Assembly (NCBI GenBank): GCA_013202585.1
Contig: JABMPQ010000006.1
Location: 1 to 52,224, forward strand
Direction: 5' to 3'
DNA length: 52,224 nucleotides
Origin: Parcubacteria group bacterium
Lineage (GTDB): Bacteria; Patescibacteriota; JABMPQ01
Shown: piece after piece, positions 15,903 through 25,084 of the stretch
How positions within the stretch are numbered: position 1 is the first letter of the stretch
Layout of the letters: each line of letters begins with the position of its first letter
The notes under the pieces: generated by a model
The model's database searches: none
What the model was told of the DNA's origin: nothing
Seen by the model: the letters and a program-made list of their open reading frames with translations, nothing else
Program-made: the position numbers and the translations under genes

Positions 15903-17033
15903 ATGCTAAAAGAACTTCCGCTAGTGATTGATCCGCACGTGCATTTTCGAGTGCCGGGAGGGGAACATAAAGAAGATTGGATCACTGCTTCTCGGGCTGC
16001 TTTGGCCGGCGGGGTAGGGCTGGTTTTTGATATGCCGAATACTAGTCCGTCAACTGATTCGCAGGAGCGTCTGACTGAGAAAAAACAACTTATCGATAAG
16101 CAGATAGCTGAATCGGGCTATCCTCTGCAGTATAAATTGTATTTTGGAGCAACGGCTGATAATTGCGAGGAAATTAAAAAGTTACAGCCGACAGAAGTAG
16201 CCGGAGTGAAGTTATTTATGGGTTCTTCTACTGGTGATTTATTAGTAGACAAAGATGAGGATATTGCCAAAGTATTTCAGGCGGCCAAAGAAGCGGACTT
16301 GGTAGTGGCGATACACGCTGAGGATGAGGAGATGATAAAAGAGGCCGCCGGGAGATTCAAAGATGAGAACAAATTTAGTGTTCACTCGCAGGTGCGCAAC
16401 AAAGAAGCGGCGGCCAAAGCAGTCGAGCGAGCGATTAATTTGAGTCGCGAAGTGGGCAATCGGTTATATATTTGCCATGTTTCCTCTAAGCTCGAGCTGG
16501 ATTTGATTCGGGAGGCAAAAAAAGAAGGATTGCCAGTATATGCCGAGGTCTGCACCCATCATTTATTTTTCACGACAGCAGATTATGAGCGGTTAAAAGG
16601 GAAAGTGAGGATGAATCCACCGGTGCGTGATCAAGAAGATATTGATGCTTTGTGGCAGGGGATAAGCGATGGCATAGTTGATACATTAGGTACTGACCAT
16701 GCTCCGCACACGCTTGAAGAAAAAAACCAAAATGTCTGGAACACTCCTTCGGGAGTACCAGGGATTGAGACTTTATTACCGTTGATGTTGAATAGCGTTA
16801 ATCAGGGGAAAGTTAGTTTGGAGAAACTAGCTGATCTGATGCATAATAATGTCGTAAAGATTTTTGGACTAGAGCCGCCGAGCGGAAAGACAATAGTAGA
16901 TATGGATTTAGCTAAAGAGGTGCGAGACGAAGATTTGCAAACTAAATGTGGTTGGTCGCCCTATGCCGGGATGAAGTTGAAGGGGTGGCCGGTGAAAGTA
17001 GAGCTGGATGGTAAAGAATATAATTGTGAATAA
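15903..17033 (+). CDS. pyrC: Dihydroorotase
   Basis: 376 residues, an amidohydrolase-fold enzyme. It begins almost at the metal motif (His12 and His14 in DPHVHFR), so the small N-terminal beta-sandwich strand segment of longer class I dihydroorotases is nearly absent. Lys103 in GVKLFMGSSTG is the likely carboxylated lysine; His138 (IHAED), His192 (CHVSS) and Asp265 (TDHAPH) complete the two-metal site. It cyclises carbamoyl-aspartate to dihydroorotate. It follows argF by 21 bases, joining the arg and pyr halves of the operon. Confidence 0.94.
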   Translation: MLKELPLVIDPHVHFRVPGGEHKEDWITASRAALAGGVGLVFDMPNTSPSTDSQERLTEKKQLIDKQIAESGYPLQYKLYFGATADNCEEIKKLQPTEVAGVKLFMGSSTGDLLVDKDEDIAKVFQAAKEADLVVAIHAEDEEMIKEAAGRFKDENKFSVHSQVRNKEAAAKAVERAINLSREVGNRLYICHVSSKLELDLIREAKKEGLPVYAEVCTHHLFFTTADYERLKGKVRMNPPVRDQEDIDALWQGISDGIVDTLGTDHAPHTLEEKNQNVWNTPSGVPGIETLLPLMLNSVNQGKVSLEKLADLMHNNVVKIFGLEPPSGKTIVDMDLAKEVRDEDLQTKCGWSPYAGMKLKGWPVKVELDGKEYNCE

Positions 17034-17039
17034 AAAAAT

Positions 17040-17963
17040 ATGAACACTAAAATCACGTTTTTAGGCAAAGAATTCGCCAATTCAATCGTGACCGCTTCGG
17101 GTATTTTAGGGGTAACGGGCGCCACTATGGTCAATAATGTCAAAGAAAAGGGAGTCGGGGGAGTAACCATGAAGTCAGTTTCCGTCGAGCCACGCGAGGG
17201 TCATCCCAATCCAACCATTACCACGGGCGAACATTTTATGATCAATGCGGTTGGCCTTTCAAATGCCGGAGTAGAGAATAGCGTTAAGGAAATCAAGTAT
17301 TATAAAGAGAACTGTCAGGCGCCGTTGATTGCCAGCGTATTTGCTGGTGATATCAAAGAATTCGGCGAAGTAACGAAGAAAATTAGCGAAGCCAGCCCTG
17401 ATTTTATTGAAGTAAATATTTCCTGCCCGAACGTTGAGGATGAATTTGGCAAACCCTTTGCCGCTGATCCACAACTCGCGACTGCAGTGACGAAGATTGT
17501 AAAAGAAAACACTGATATTAAAGTGATCGTGAAATTATCGCCCAATGTGGAAAATATCGGTAAGATTGCCCAAGCAGTAGAGGCGGCCGGAGCAGATGCG
17601 ATTTGTGCTGTTAATACTTTCAATGGCACTCTGATCGATGTTCGCACCCGTGAATTTGTCTTACACAATAAATTTGGCGGGGTTTCTGGTCCAGCTATCA
17701 AGCCGATGGCCGTCAAAGCGGTTTATGATATCAGCCAGGCGGTCAAGATTCCGATTATTGGTACCGGGGGAGTGACCACCGGACAAGATGTGCTCGAAAT
17801 GATGCTAGCGGGCGCAACTCTAGTTGGGGTTGGCTCGGGTGTCCACTTCGGTGGCGGCAAGGATGTATTTAAAAATATGATGGGGGAGATTAAGGAGATT
17901 ATGGAAGAAGAGGGGATTGAGGATTTGATGGAGATGATTGGTGGGGTAAAGTCTGATGATTAA
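17040..17963 (+). CDS. pyrD: Dihydroorotate dehydrogenase, class 1B catalytic subunit
   Basis: 307 residues. NISCPN places the catalytic Cys129, which marks class 1 enzymes (class 2 has Ser); Lys45 in MKSVS and GTGGVTTGQD bind FMN and phosphate as in the family. A pyrK homolog one gene downstream indicates type 1B, which passes electrons through FAD and an iron-sulfur cluster to NAD. The start is 6 bases after pyrC. Confidence 0.95.
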   Translation: MNTKITFLGKEFANSIVTASGILGVTGATMVNNVKEKGVGGVTMKSVSVEPREGHPNPTITTGEHFMINAVGLSNAGVENSVKEIKYYKENCQAPLIASVFAGDIKEFGEVTKKISEASPDFIEVNISCPNVEDEFGKPFAADPQLATAVTKIVKENTDIKVIVKLSPNVENIGKIAQAVEAAGADAICAVNTFNGTLIDVRTREFVLHNKFGGVSGPAIKPMAVKAVYDISQAVKIPIIGTGGVTTGQDVLEMMLAGATLVGVGSGVHFGGGKDVFKNMMGEIKEIMEEEGIEDLMEMIGGVKSDD

Positions 17964-18015
17964 CCAGCCAGTATTTTTGCGATTAAAAACAATGTTGCTA
18001 ATTTAATTAACATAT

Positions 18016-18915
18016 ATGGATCCAGAAGGAACGGGCATTGGGCAAGATCCGAAAAGAGACATGGCATTAGCAATGATGCTTGAAAATCGTGGCTATAAGG
18101 ATGTGGCTAGAGCTGATTTGCAAAGCACTCATGACATTTTTTTTGCCTCTAAGGAGGGACAAGAATGCTTTATAAAAATTTACAAACCTCGCACTGAACT
18201 AGGTGAGGATAGTCCCAAAAGGGCTGACACAGAATTGGCTTGCTATCAGAATCTTCCCCCAGACATACTAGTCAATGTCGTAGAGGTTAATGCTGATGAA
18301 CGTTATCTAGCTTTAGAAAAGGTAGAACTCGAGTACACAGGTAAAAGTGAGCAAATGGTGGAAGAATTTGTGGAGTTAGGATTAGAGAGATTTCCCCAAA
18401 TTGACGCCTCTTTTCTGCCAGAAGTACCTTGGGATTATTATGAAGAGATATTCGGGAAGATGAAGGATTTAGAGACGGCTGGATTAATTGATGATGCAAA
18501 GGCGGTAGAAAATTTATTCAGGAGTAAAAGAGGTTTAATAGAAGGCGCGAAAAAAGGTTTTTCGCATCAAGATTTTGGTCGTCGGAATGTTCAAAAAATA
18601 GACGGGGAGTTAAAGGTGTTTGATTTTGAATCGGCACGACAAGATAATGCAATGTTTGATATGGCGACACTGTTTATCGATATCAAAGATCGCGATGAAC
18701 TGGTGAGAATATTCAAAGAAAAAGTTGGGGAAAGTGAACATTTCAACGAAGAATTACTAGACTTAATGATAGTAAGAAGAGCAACAGCTGCTATGCACTT
18801 TTATATGTCAGAATATCCTAATAATGAATCAAGTTTTTTACGAAAAAATCGGGAAATATTTGCCGAAAAAGTTAAACAGCTATTAAGTAGTGAAAGTGAA
18901 GATGAAGGACAATAA
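18016..18915 (+). CDS. APH-family (kinase-fold) phosphotransferase
   Basis: 299 residues. FSHQDFGRRNV gives the Brenner-type catalytic loop (His184, Asp186, Asn191) and VFDFESA the metal-binding Asp203, as in aminoglycoside/choline/homoserine kinase-like enzymes. The N-lobe Lys is likely in CFIKIYKP (about 54-56). The C-terminal helix region fits the family. The substrate is unknown; its position between pyrD and pyrK does not require a nucleotide role and resistance function is not implied. Confidence 0.75.
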   Translation: MDPEGTGIGQDPKRDMALAMMLENRGYKDVARADLQSTHDIFFASKEGQECFIKIYKPRTELGEDSPKRADTELACYQNLPPDILVNVVEVNADERYLALEKVELEYTGKSEQMVEEFVELGLERFPQIDASFLPEVPWDYYEEIFGKMKDLETAGLIDDAKAVENLFRSKRGLIEGAKKGFSHQDFGRRNVQKIDGELKVFDFESARQDNAMFDMATLFIDIKDRDELVRIFKEKVGESEHFNEELLDLMIVRRATAAMHFYMSEYPNNESSFLRKNREIFAEKVKQLLSSESEDEGQ

Positions 18916-18943
18916 ATCTTAATAAAAGTTATCCAAAAACACC

Positions 18944-19738
18944 ATGAAAAACAACAGCCAACAACCCACCATCCTTCCGATCAAAAAAATTGTTCAGGAG
19001 ACGCCCGCGATCAAAACGTACACTTTTGAGCACAAATTAGGAGCTGAGCCGGGTCAATTTGTCATGCTCTGGATTCCGCGGGTAGACCAAAAACCAATTA
19101 GCATCTCGCGTCAGACAGATAGCAGTTTTGATTTATCAGTCTTCAAAGTCGGTAAAGCAACTGAAGCTCTATTCGATATGAAAGAAGGTGACAAGGTTGG
19201 CATTTCTGGCCCTTATGGTCGGGGTTTTAATATTGAGCCGAAAAAAAATATTGTGCTAGTCGGCGGCGGTTGTGGCTCGGCACCATTACGGATGCTTGGC
19301 GAAGAAGCAGAGAAAGCCGGCTGCAAAGTGACTTTTATAACCGGCGCGCAAACAAGTAAGGACGTGTTATTCAAAGATGCTCTATCAGATACCTGCATCA
19401 CCACTGACGATGGCTCAGCCGGTTTCAAGGGATTCACCACGCAGAAGTTAGCAGAAATTCTGACTGAAAATAAAGACACAGACAAAGTGTACACCTGCGG
19501 CCCCGAAGTGATGATGAAGGGCGTAGTTGATGTTTGTGCTAAACATAAAATATCTTGTGAAATTAGTATGGAACGTTATATGAAGTGCGGCTTTGGAATT
19601 TGCGGGCAATGCGCGGTTGATCCGCTCGGAATTTGTATCTGCAAAGCTGGTCCGGTTTTTTCGGGAGAAATGGCTGCCAAAATAACTGAATTCGGCCAGT
19701 ATCACCGCGATAAGGCTGGAGTAAAACATGAGCTTTAA
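18944..19738 (+). CDS. pyrK: Dihydroorotate dehydrogenase electron-transfer subunit
   Basis: 264 residues. The N-terminal FAD domain contains RQTD and GPYGRGF near 56-95, the NAD-binding half has VGGGCGSAP (107-114) and the C-terminal [2Fe-2S] motif has Cys215, Cys220, Cys223 and Cys231 or Cys233 in CGFGICGQC...CIC. It moves electrons from the PyrD FMN to NAD. It is separated from pyrD by the kinase-like gene and overlaps the next gene by 11 bases. Confidence 0.94.
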   Translation: MKNNSQQPTILPIKKIVQETPAIKTYTFEHKLGAEPGQFVMLWIPRVDQKPISISRQTDSSFDLSVFKVGKATEALFDMKEGDKVGISGPYGRGFNIEPKKNIVLVGGGCGSAPLRMLGEEAEKAGCKVTFITGAQTSKDVLFKDALSDTCITTDDGSAGFKGFTTQKLAEILTENKDTDKVYTCGPEVMMKGVVDVCAKHKISCEISMERYMKCGFGICGQCAVDPLGICICKAGPVFSGEMAAKITEFGQYHRDKAGVKHEL

Positions 19739-20621
19739 AGACTCAAAATATTTTGCCTTTATCCTATTAACAGCAGCTTCTATCTGCTGGGGTTTCATGT
19801 ACGTTTTTGTTCGGCTGATGGCCGAGATTGACACTTTGAACATTGCCTTCTTCCGCTATATCTTTGCCTTATTGGCCTTCGCCCCGTTTTATTTTTTATC
19901 GAAGCAAAGAAAGAAAATAAATTGGCGAGGTCGATCTGGTATGGCATTGATTATTTGGATACTGCTAAACAGCGCCCTGGCCACAGTGCTTAATGTTTTG
20001 GCGATAAAACACGCCAATGCTTCAGTGGCCTCTATCCTGATAAATGCTAACCCGTTGTTTATTGCTCTATTAGCTCCTATTTTAATCAAAGAAAAAAATA
20101 GAATAGTTAATTACTTGGGAGCAGTAATTGCTTTTGGGGGTGTCATTCTGGTAATGACGGAAGGAGGCCATATTAGCAAGTTTCTATCTTCACAATTTCT
20201 TTACGGCTATATTTTTGCCCTGGTGTCTGCTTTTTCCATCGGTCTGTCCACTATTTATCTTAAGAAGTACCTGCGGCTTTATGGTAGTTGGGCGATATCA
20301 TTTTATGTATTTCTAATTGGTGCAATTACTTTGACAATCGTTAACGTTCTTTTTGGTAATCTGGGACAATTATTTAGCATTTCTTCGCTGAACTGGCTTT
20401 GGCTAATCTTGTTTGGCTTGGTGTGCACCACTTTCCCCTTTGTTGTTTTTAATTTTGGGGTGGAAAAAATTGGACCGACAAAAGCGGGGGTATTTAAGTT
20501 GCTGATTCCGGTGTTTGCGGTAGTGTTGGCAGTTTTGCTTCTAAATGAGCCACTGACCTGGTATATCGTGGTAGGAGGGGCGGTGACAATTGGTGGGCTG
20601 GCACTGGTGCAGGTGAAGTGA
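19728..20621 (+). CDS. EamA/DMT-family transporter
   Basis: 297 residues with about ten hydrophobic spans arranged as two EamA repeats; the first has WGFMYVFVRLMAE and IKHANASVASILINANPLF, the second FGVEKIGPTKAGVFKLLIPV, both typical of drug/metabolite transporters. The start overlaps the end of pyrK. Substrate unknown; because it sits within the pyr genes, export or uptake of an amino acid or nucleobase is a guess only. Confidence 0.85.
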   Translation: MSFKDSKYFAFILLTAASICWGFMYVFVRLMAEIDTLNIAFFRYIFALLAFAPFYFLSKQRKKINWRGRSGMALIIWILLNSALATVLNVLAIKHANASVASILINANPLFIALLAPILIKEKNRIVNYLGAVIAFGGVILVMTEGGHISKFLSSQFLYGYIFALVSAFSIGLSTIYLKKYLRLYGSWAISFYVFLIGAITLTIVNVLFGNLGQLFSISSLNWLWLILFGLVCTTFPFVVFNFGVEKIGPTKAGVFKLLIPVFAVVLAVLLLNEPLTWYIVVGGAVTIGGLALVQVK

Positions 20622-20680
20622 GCATTTGAGCTGCGGATTTTATGTGTTAAAATTATTTACAACAATTAAGTATTAAAAAA

Positions 20681-21286
20681 ATGGACAAAAAAGAACTAAT
20701 TCTCAAGCTGGCCGAGATCGATGCTATTAAATTTGGTGAGTTCAAATTAAAAACAGGCAGTATCTCGCCAATCTATCTCGATTTGCGCGTGACCGTTTCT
20801 TATCCGGATATTTTGCAAGCGGTGGGAGAAATAATGTGGGAAGAGGTAAAGGATCTAAATTTTGATGTCATTTGCGGAGTGCCCTACACGGCTTTGCCTA
20901 TCGCTACTGCGATGTCTCTGGCGTATAATAAGCCGATGGTAATGCGACGTAAAGAAGTAAAAGACTATGGTACCAAGAATGCCATTGAGGGAGCTTACGA
21001 AAAAGGTCAAAATTGCTTGATCATAGAGGACTTGGTTACTAGTGGTTCTAGCGTGTTTGAGACAATTGAACCATTAGAGCATGAAGGCATGAAGGTAACT
21101 GATATTGTGGTTCTGCTGGATCGAGAGCAGGGAGCCCAAGAAAATGTGAGCGGTAAGGGATATAATCTCCACTCAATTTTCAATATGACTTATTTATTAG
21201 ATGTTTTGCGGGAGGCAGGAAAAATTGAGCAGGAAATGTATGATAAGGTGAAAAAGTATATTGAAGATAACCAAGTAAAGAAATAA
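20681..21286 (+). CDS. pyrE: Orotate phosphoribosyltransferase
   Basis: 201 residues. The PRPP-binding loop LIIEDLVTSGSS (113-124) and the flexible-loop region with RRKEVKDYGTKN (89-100) fit orotate phosphoribosyltransferases. It makes OMP from orotate. The preceding 59 bases hold a weak TGTTAAAAT -10-like element, so a secondary promoter is possible. The stop overlaps the next start (TAATG). Confidence 0.94.
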   Translation: MDKKELILKLAEIDAIKFGEFKLKTGSISPIYLDLRVTVSYPDILQAVGEIMWEEVKDLNFDVICGVPYTALPIATAMSLAYNKPMVMRRKEVKDYGTKNAIEGAYEKGQNCLIIEDLVTSGSSVFETIEPLEHEGMKVTDIVVLLDREQGAQENVSGKGYNLHSIFNMTYLLDVLREAGKIEQEMYDKVKKYIEDNQVKK

Positions 21287-22068
21287 TGAAAGACTTTCTC
21301 GAACAAACAATTCGCGAAGCGGGCGAGATAGCCTCGGACTATTTTGCCAAAGGGGTAAATATCGCGGCCACTAAGCTTGATCCGGATGACGTGGTGTCGG
21401 AGGCGGACAAGGCTCTTAGTAAGTTTTTTACCGAAAAGATTCGCGAGAAATATCCGGAACATGGTATTCAAGATGAAGAACAAGAGGATGTGATCAATCC
21501 GGAAGCCGAATATCGTTGGGTAGTTGATCCGCTTGACGGCTCACGTAATTTTGCCGCCGGGATTCCTTTTTGGTGTCACCTAGTGGCTTTGCGGCAGGGT
21601 GAGGAGACTATCCTGGGCGGAATTTACAATCCTATCTCTGACAGCTTTTTTCTAGCGGAAAAAGGCAAGGGCGCGTATCTTAATGATAGTAAAATACAAG
21701 TAAGCGAGCAAAAGGAGATTGATTATGGCTTTGGTATTTGCACGCGTACGCATCGTCGTGGTCGAGTTAACCTTTATATAAAAGTATTGTCACATTTTGC
21801 TTCTAACACTAAGGCTAGATTGGGGAATTACAGCACTATGTTAGGTTCATGCTATGTAGCAACTGGGGGAGTAGACTTTATAGTCACTAATGGCGGCGTT
21901 GATCACGATTATTTCGCACCCGTCTTATTGTGCCAAGAGGCAGGGGCAAAAGTAACTGACAGTGATGGCAATCCCTGGCAAGCCGGGCGGTCAGATTTAG
22001 TGATGGCGAATCCAACTTTACATGATAAAATTATGGAGCAGATAAAAATCGCAAAAAGTAAATGTTAA
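21286..22068 (+). CDS. Inositol-monophosphatase-family phosphatase
   Basis: 260 residues. DPLDGSRNF (81-89) carries the metal-binding Asp residues, preceded by the acidic DEE (63-65) that corresponds to the family GEE motif, and DHDYFAP (C-terminal half) replaces the usual WDxAA. Members hydrolyse inositol phosphates, PAP, fructose bisphosphate or histidinol phosphate; which one is not visible. It is translationally coupled to pyrE (one-base overlap) and to the transporter downstream (7-base overlap). Confidence 0.85.
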   Translation: MKDFLEQTIREAGEIASDYFAKGVNIAATKLDPDDVVSEADKALSKFFTEKIREKYPEHGIQDEEQEDVINPEAEYRWVVDPLDGSRNFAAGIPFWCHLVALRQGEETILGGIYNPISDSFFLAEKGKGAYLNDSKIQVSEQKEIDYGFGICTRTHRRGRVNLYIKVLSHFASNTKARLGNYSTMLGSCYVATGGVDFIVTNGGVDHDYFAPVLLCQEAGAKVTDSDGNPWQAGRSDLVMANPTLHDKIMEQIKIAKSKC

Positions 22069-23612
22069 TCCAGGTAGGAATCATTGTTTCCTTGGCCATT
22101 ACTGTTCTTATTGGCTGGGTAACAGGCAAGAGAGTCAAAGGTAAGGTAGAAAACTACTACGTGGCCGGGCGGCGATTATCGTTCTTGATGGTCGGAGTAG
22201 CTCTAGTGGCGCAGTCGATTGATGGTAATGCTACCTTAGGAAATTCGTCACTAGGATTTGATTTTGGTTTTTGGGCGGGGGCAGCTTTACCAATCGGGTT
22301 AGCTCTATCTTTGTTTTTACTGGGACTGTTTTTCGCTCCCAAATTGAACTCCCTGAAACTTCTAACTCTGGCAGACTTTTTTAGCCGGAAATATAACCGT
22401 ACCATTGAAGTTTTAGCTTCTTTATTGATGTTGTTGAGCTTTGGCGTATTATTGGCTGGTAACTTAGCCGCAGTCGCCATTCTGCTTAACCTCTTCTTTA
22501 ATATCAATTATCAGACGTCGGTTGTGCTAATCTGCTTGGCAGCTCTTATATATTCAATTCGCGGCGGTATTTTATCAGACATTTTATCCGATTATTTCCA
22601 AGTAGCTTTGCTAGTTATTGGTGGATTGTCAACTTTCGGCTATCTGTTCTTCAAATACGACCTAGCTCAATTTTTCAATTCCGAGATATTTAGTTCCGGC
22701 TTAAGCCTAACTCAGCTGACGCAAAATGCGGACGGTGCTTTAATTAACTGGGCTACTATTTTTGCTCTCGGCTTTGGTAATTTATTAGCAATTGATTTTG
22801 TCGCTCGGACTCTGGCCGCCAAATCAGCTGGCACGGCGCGCAAAGCTTGTTTTCTGGGTGGCGTCTTAACTTTATTACTCGGCATTCCTTTTTCTATTCT
22901 GCCTCTATTGTTGCAATGGTTAAATTTTGTTCCGGCGGGGGAGGCTCCAGTGTTGATGGCTTTTGCTTTGGAGACTATGCCCGCAGTTGTGACTCTCCTT
23001 TTGACTTGCGGAATTATCGGCGTTTCTCTGTCGACTATCGACGGCGCGATGTTAAGTATGGGCAATGTTTTGGCTCACAATTTGCTAAATATTAAGAAAG
23101 ACTTACGCTGGGGGGAAAACAACTCGGTTGAGTCAGAGAAATCCCACCTCTATTTTTCCCGTCTAGCTTTGGTTCCGGTTGCTGGCAGTGCGGTGATTTT
23201 TGCCATGTTGTTGCCATCGCCGGGAGCGTTGATTGCGGTCGCTTTTGACATTATGTTTGCTGGCTTGTTAGTGCCATTTGTTTTTGCTTTTATTTTCAAG
23301 AAAGTTTACGCCAAAGCGGCTTTGTACGCTATTATCGCCGGCGGTCTAGCTCGTTTACTGTTTGTCGCTTTGACTCCCACGTCCTTTGGTATCGATAATG
23401 GATTCTTCTACGTAGAAAATTCAATTATTAGTCCGACCCTAGATGGTCTAGGAACATTTTTGGCTCCGTTAGTTGCTTTATATGTCTATCTGATGGTTCA
23501 CTGCATTATGGTCCTTAAAAATAATAAACAAGAGTCGGCAGCGTTAGTAAATAATCAACCCCATTCCGAGCCGGTAAGGGCTAGCAGTCAAGATTACACC
23601 AACAAGCAATAA
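22062..23612 (+). CDS. Sodium:solute symporter (SSS) family transporter
   Basis: 516 residues with about 13 hydrophobic spans. VENYYVAGRRLSFLMVGVAL is the usual opening of SSS proteins, and the core GTWGI-type region is represented by GVSLSTIDGAMLSMG. It probably imports a metabolite with sodium. The substrate cannot be read; its place between pyrE and pyrF makes a nucleobase, nucleoside or amino acid plausible. Confidence 0.85.
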   Translation: MLIQVGIIVSLAITVLIGWVTGKRVKGKVENYYVAGRRLSFLMVGVALVAQSIDGNATLGNSSLGFDFGFWAGAALPIGLALSLFLLGLFFAPKLNSLKLLTLADFFSRKYNRTIEVLASLLMLLSFGVLLAGNLAAVAILLNLFFNINYQTSVVLICLAALIYSIRGGILSDILSDYFQVALLVIGGLSTFGYLFFKYDLAQFFNSEIFSSGLSLTQLTQNADGALINWATIFALGFGNLLAIDFVARTLAAKSAGTARKACFLGGVLTLLLGIPFSILPLLLQWLNFVPAGEAPVLMAFALETMPAVVTLLLTCGIIGVSLSTIDGAMLSMGNVLAHNLLNIKKDLRWGENNSVESEKSHLYFSRLALVPVAGSAVIFAMLLPSPGALIAVAFDIMFAGLLVPFVFAFIFKKVYAKAALYAIIAGGLARLLFVALTPTSFGIDNGFFYVENSIISPTLDGLGTFLAPLVALYVYLMVHCIMVLKNNKQESAALVNNQPHSEPVRASSQDYTNKQ

Positions 23613-23616
23613 GCAC

Positions 23617-24051
23617 ATGGACACTCGACAAGGAAATACAATTATTATTAAACAGAATATTTTAAAAAATATTACGGTTGTTCTAGTTACAACTTTATTA
23701 ATCCTTTGGGTGCTACCTTACCTGGAAGGACTAGGGGACAGTGGAGTTGATGCGTTTGTTTTATTGAGTATTTTCCCCTTGGGAGCGATGTTTGCTTATT
23801 TTGCTTTCAGTTATGCTAATACCAATATATTCTCCTCCGAGCATCGTATTCTAGCTGATATTACGACTTTTATCCTCTTAATAATAATCTGTTTCTCGAT
23901 ATCTTTGGCTACGATCATTGGCAGCATCAGCATTCCTCAGCTTACTAATCCTCTCATCATTTTGGCTGTATTGCTAGTTTTGGGTTGTTTTACCTATGAT
24001 TTTTGGGATTTGTATTCCAACTTAACTTCGCAGAAAAAAAGCGAAGAATAA
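23617..24051 (+). CDS. Small four-span membrane protein
   Basis: 144 residues with four predicted membrane spans (about 17-35, 45-68, 82-105 and 112-132) and a charged Lys/Glu tail. It follows the symporter by 4 bases and precedes pyrF by 10. It could be an accessory subunit of the symporter; no family was recognised. Confidence 0.6.
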   Translation: MDTRQGNTIIIKQNILKNITVVLVTTLLILWVLPYLEGLGDSGVDAFVLLSIFPLGAMFAYFAFSYANTNIFSSEHRILADITTFILLIIICFSISLATIIGSISIPQLTNPLIILAVLLVLGCFTYDFWDLYSNLTSQKKSEE

Positions 24052-24061
24052 TTAAAAAAAT

Positions 24062-24826
24062 ATGTCCACTTACGCCGAACGTGCCGAGCAGTGCACCAAT
24101 CAAACTGCCAAGAAGCTACTAAGCTTAATGGAGGAGAAAAAGACTAATCTGGCTGTGTCGCCAGATGTGACTTCTGCCGCTGAACTCTTGGATATATTGG
24201 ATAAAACTGGTCCGGAGATTTGCTTAGTTAAAACCCACATTGATATTATTACTGATTTTAGTCCGGAGCTGATTAACAAGATGGTTGAGCTTAAAGAGAA
24301 GCACAACTTTATGATCTTCGAGGATCGCAAATTTGCTGATATTGGCAATACGGTGCAAATGCAATACGCGCAGGGTATTTATCACATTGTTGACTGGGCT
24401 GATATGGTTAATGCCCATGCCGTGCCTGGCCCGGGGATCATTGACGGTCTCAAAGAGGTGGGTGAGTCAAAGGGGCGGGGATTGATTCTGTTAGCGGAAA
24501 TGAGCTCGGAGGGTAACCTGGCTACAGGCGAGTATACTGAGAAAACTCTACAAATGGCTAAAGATAATCCGGACTTTGTGATTGGCTTTATTACGATGAA
24601 AAAGCAGCTCGATGATCCGAATTTTATTAATTTTACGCCTGGAGTGAAGTTAGTTGAAGGTGGCGATGATTTAGGGCAGCAGTATAATACTCCCGCTAAA
24701 GTAATTGGTGAGCAGGGAAGTGATGTGATTATTGTGGGACGGGGGATATATGGCGCGGATGATCCAGCGGCGGAGGCGAAGAAGTACCGCGAAGAAGGTT
24801 GGAAGGCTTATGAGGGGAGATTGTAG
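24062..24826 (+). CDS. pyrF: Orotidine-5'-phosphate decarboxylase, eukaryote-like (URA3-type)
   Basis: 254 residues. The catalytic array is Asp35 (SPDV), Lys57 (VKTH), and Asp88, Lys90, Asp93 in FEDRKFADIG. Nearly the whole length parallels yeast Ura3: the opening ERAxxxxxxxAKKL, TNLxxSxDV, FEDRKFADIGNTV, the WADxxNAHxVxGPGI block, TGEYT, FVIGFI, TPGV, LGQQYxT and IIVGRGIYG. Usual bacterial PyrF proteins are more divergent from this form. It completes UMP synthesis and ends the cluster. Confidence 0.95.
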   Translation: MSTYAERAEQCTNQTAKKLLSLMEEKKTNLAVSPDVTSAAELLDILDKTGPEICLVKTHIDIITDFSPELINKMVELKEKHNFMIFEDRKFADIGNTVQMQYAQGIYHIVDWADMVNAHAVPGPGIIDGLKEVGESKGRGLILLAEMSSEGNLATGEYTEKTLQMAKDNPDFVIGFITMKKQLDDPNFINFTPGVKLVEGGDDLGQQYNTPAKVIGEQGSDVIIVGRGIYGADDPAAEAKKYREEGWKAYEGRL

Positions 24827-24890
24827 TTTGTCATCGGAAGCGTAGCTACCGAACAATAAAGTTGTTCAGAGCCGTGGTGGAGAGTTTTTG

Positions 24891-24909
24891 GCTATAGATA
24901 GCGTTTTTT
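24891..24909 (+). terminator. Weak terminator after pyrF
   Basis: GCTA/TAGC with a four-base loop, followed by G and six T residues (24904-24909). The stem is short, so this is tentative. Confidence 0.3.
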
Positions 24910-25045
24910 GGCAACTAGTTTTATAGTGTTAATTATGGTTTTTTGGTGGGAAAATGGCTTTTTCTGTCCCCAAGATTTCCCTTAATTTACTATTGCTTTA
25001 TTTAGCGGTTTGTGGTACAAATATAGTAGTTGAATTTTGCAAATA

Positions 25046-25064
25046 ACAAGCGCTAGACGCTTGT
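25046..25064. promoter_or_regulatory. Inverted repeat before the Cys-rich lipoprotein
   Basis: ACAAGCG-ctaga-CGCTTGT, perfect seven-base arms, lies 9 bases before the SD AAGGAGAG. It could be an operator or a 5' mRNA hairpin. Confidence 0.45.
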
Positions 25065-25084
25065 CACAAAAAAGGAGAGAAACG

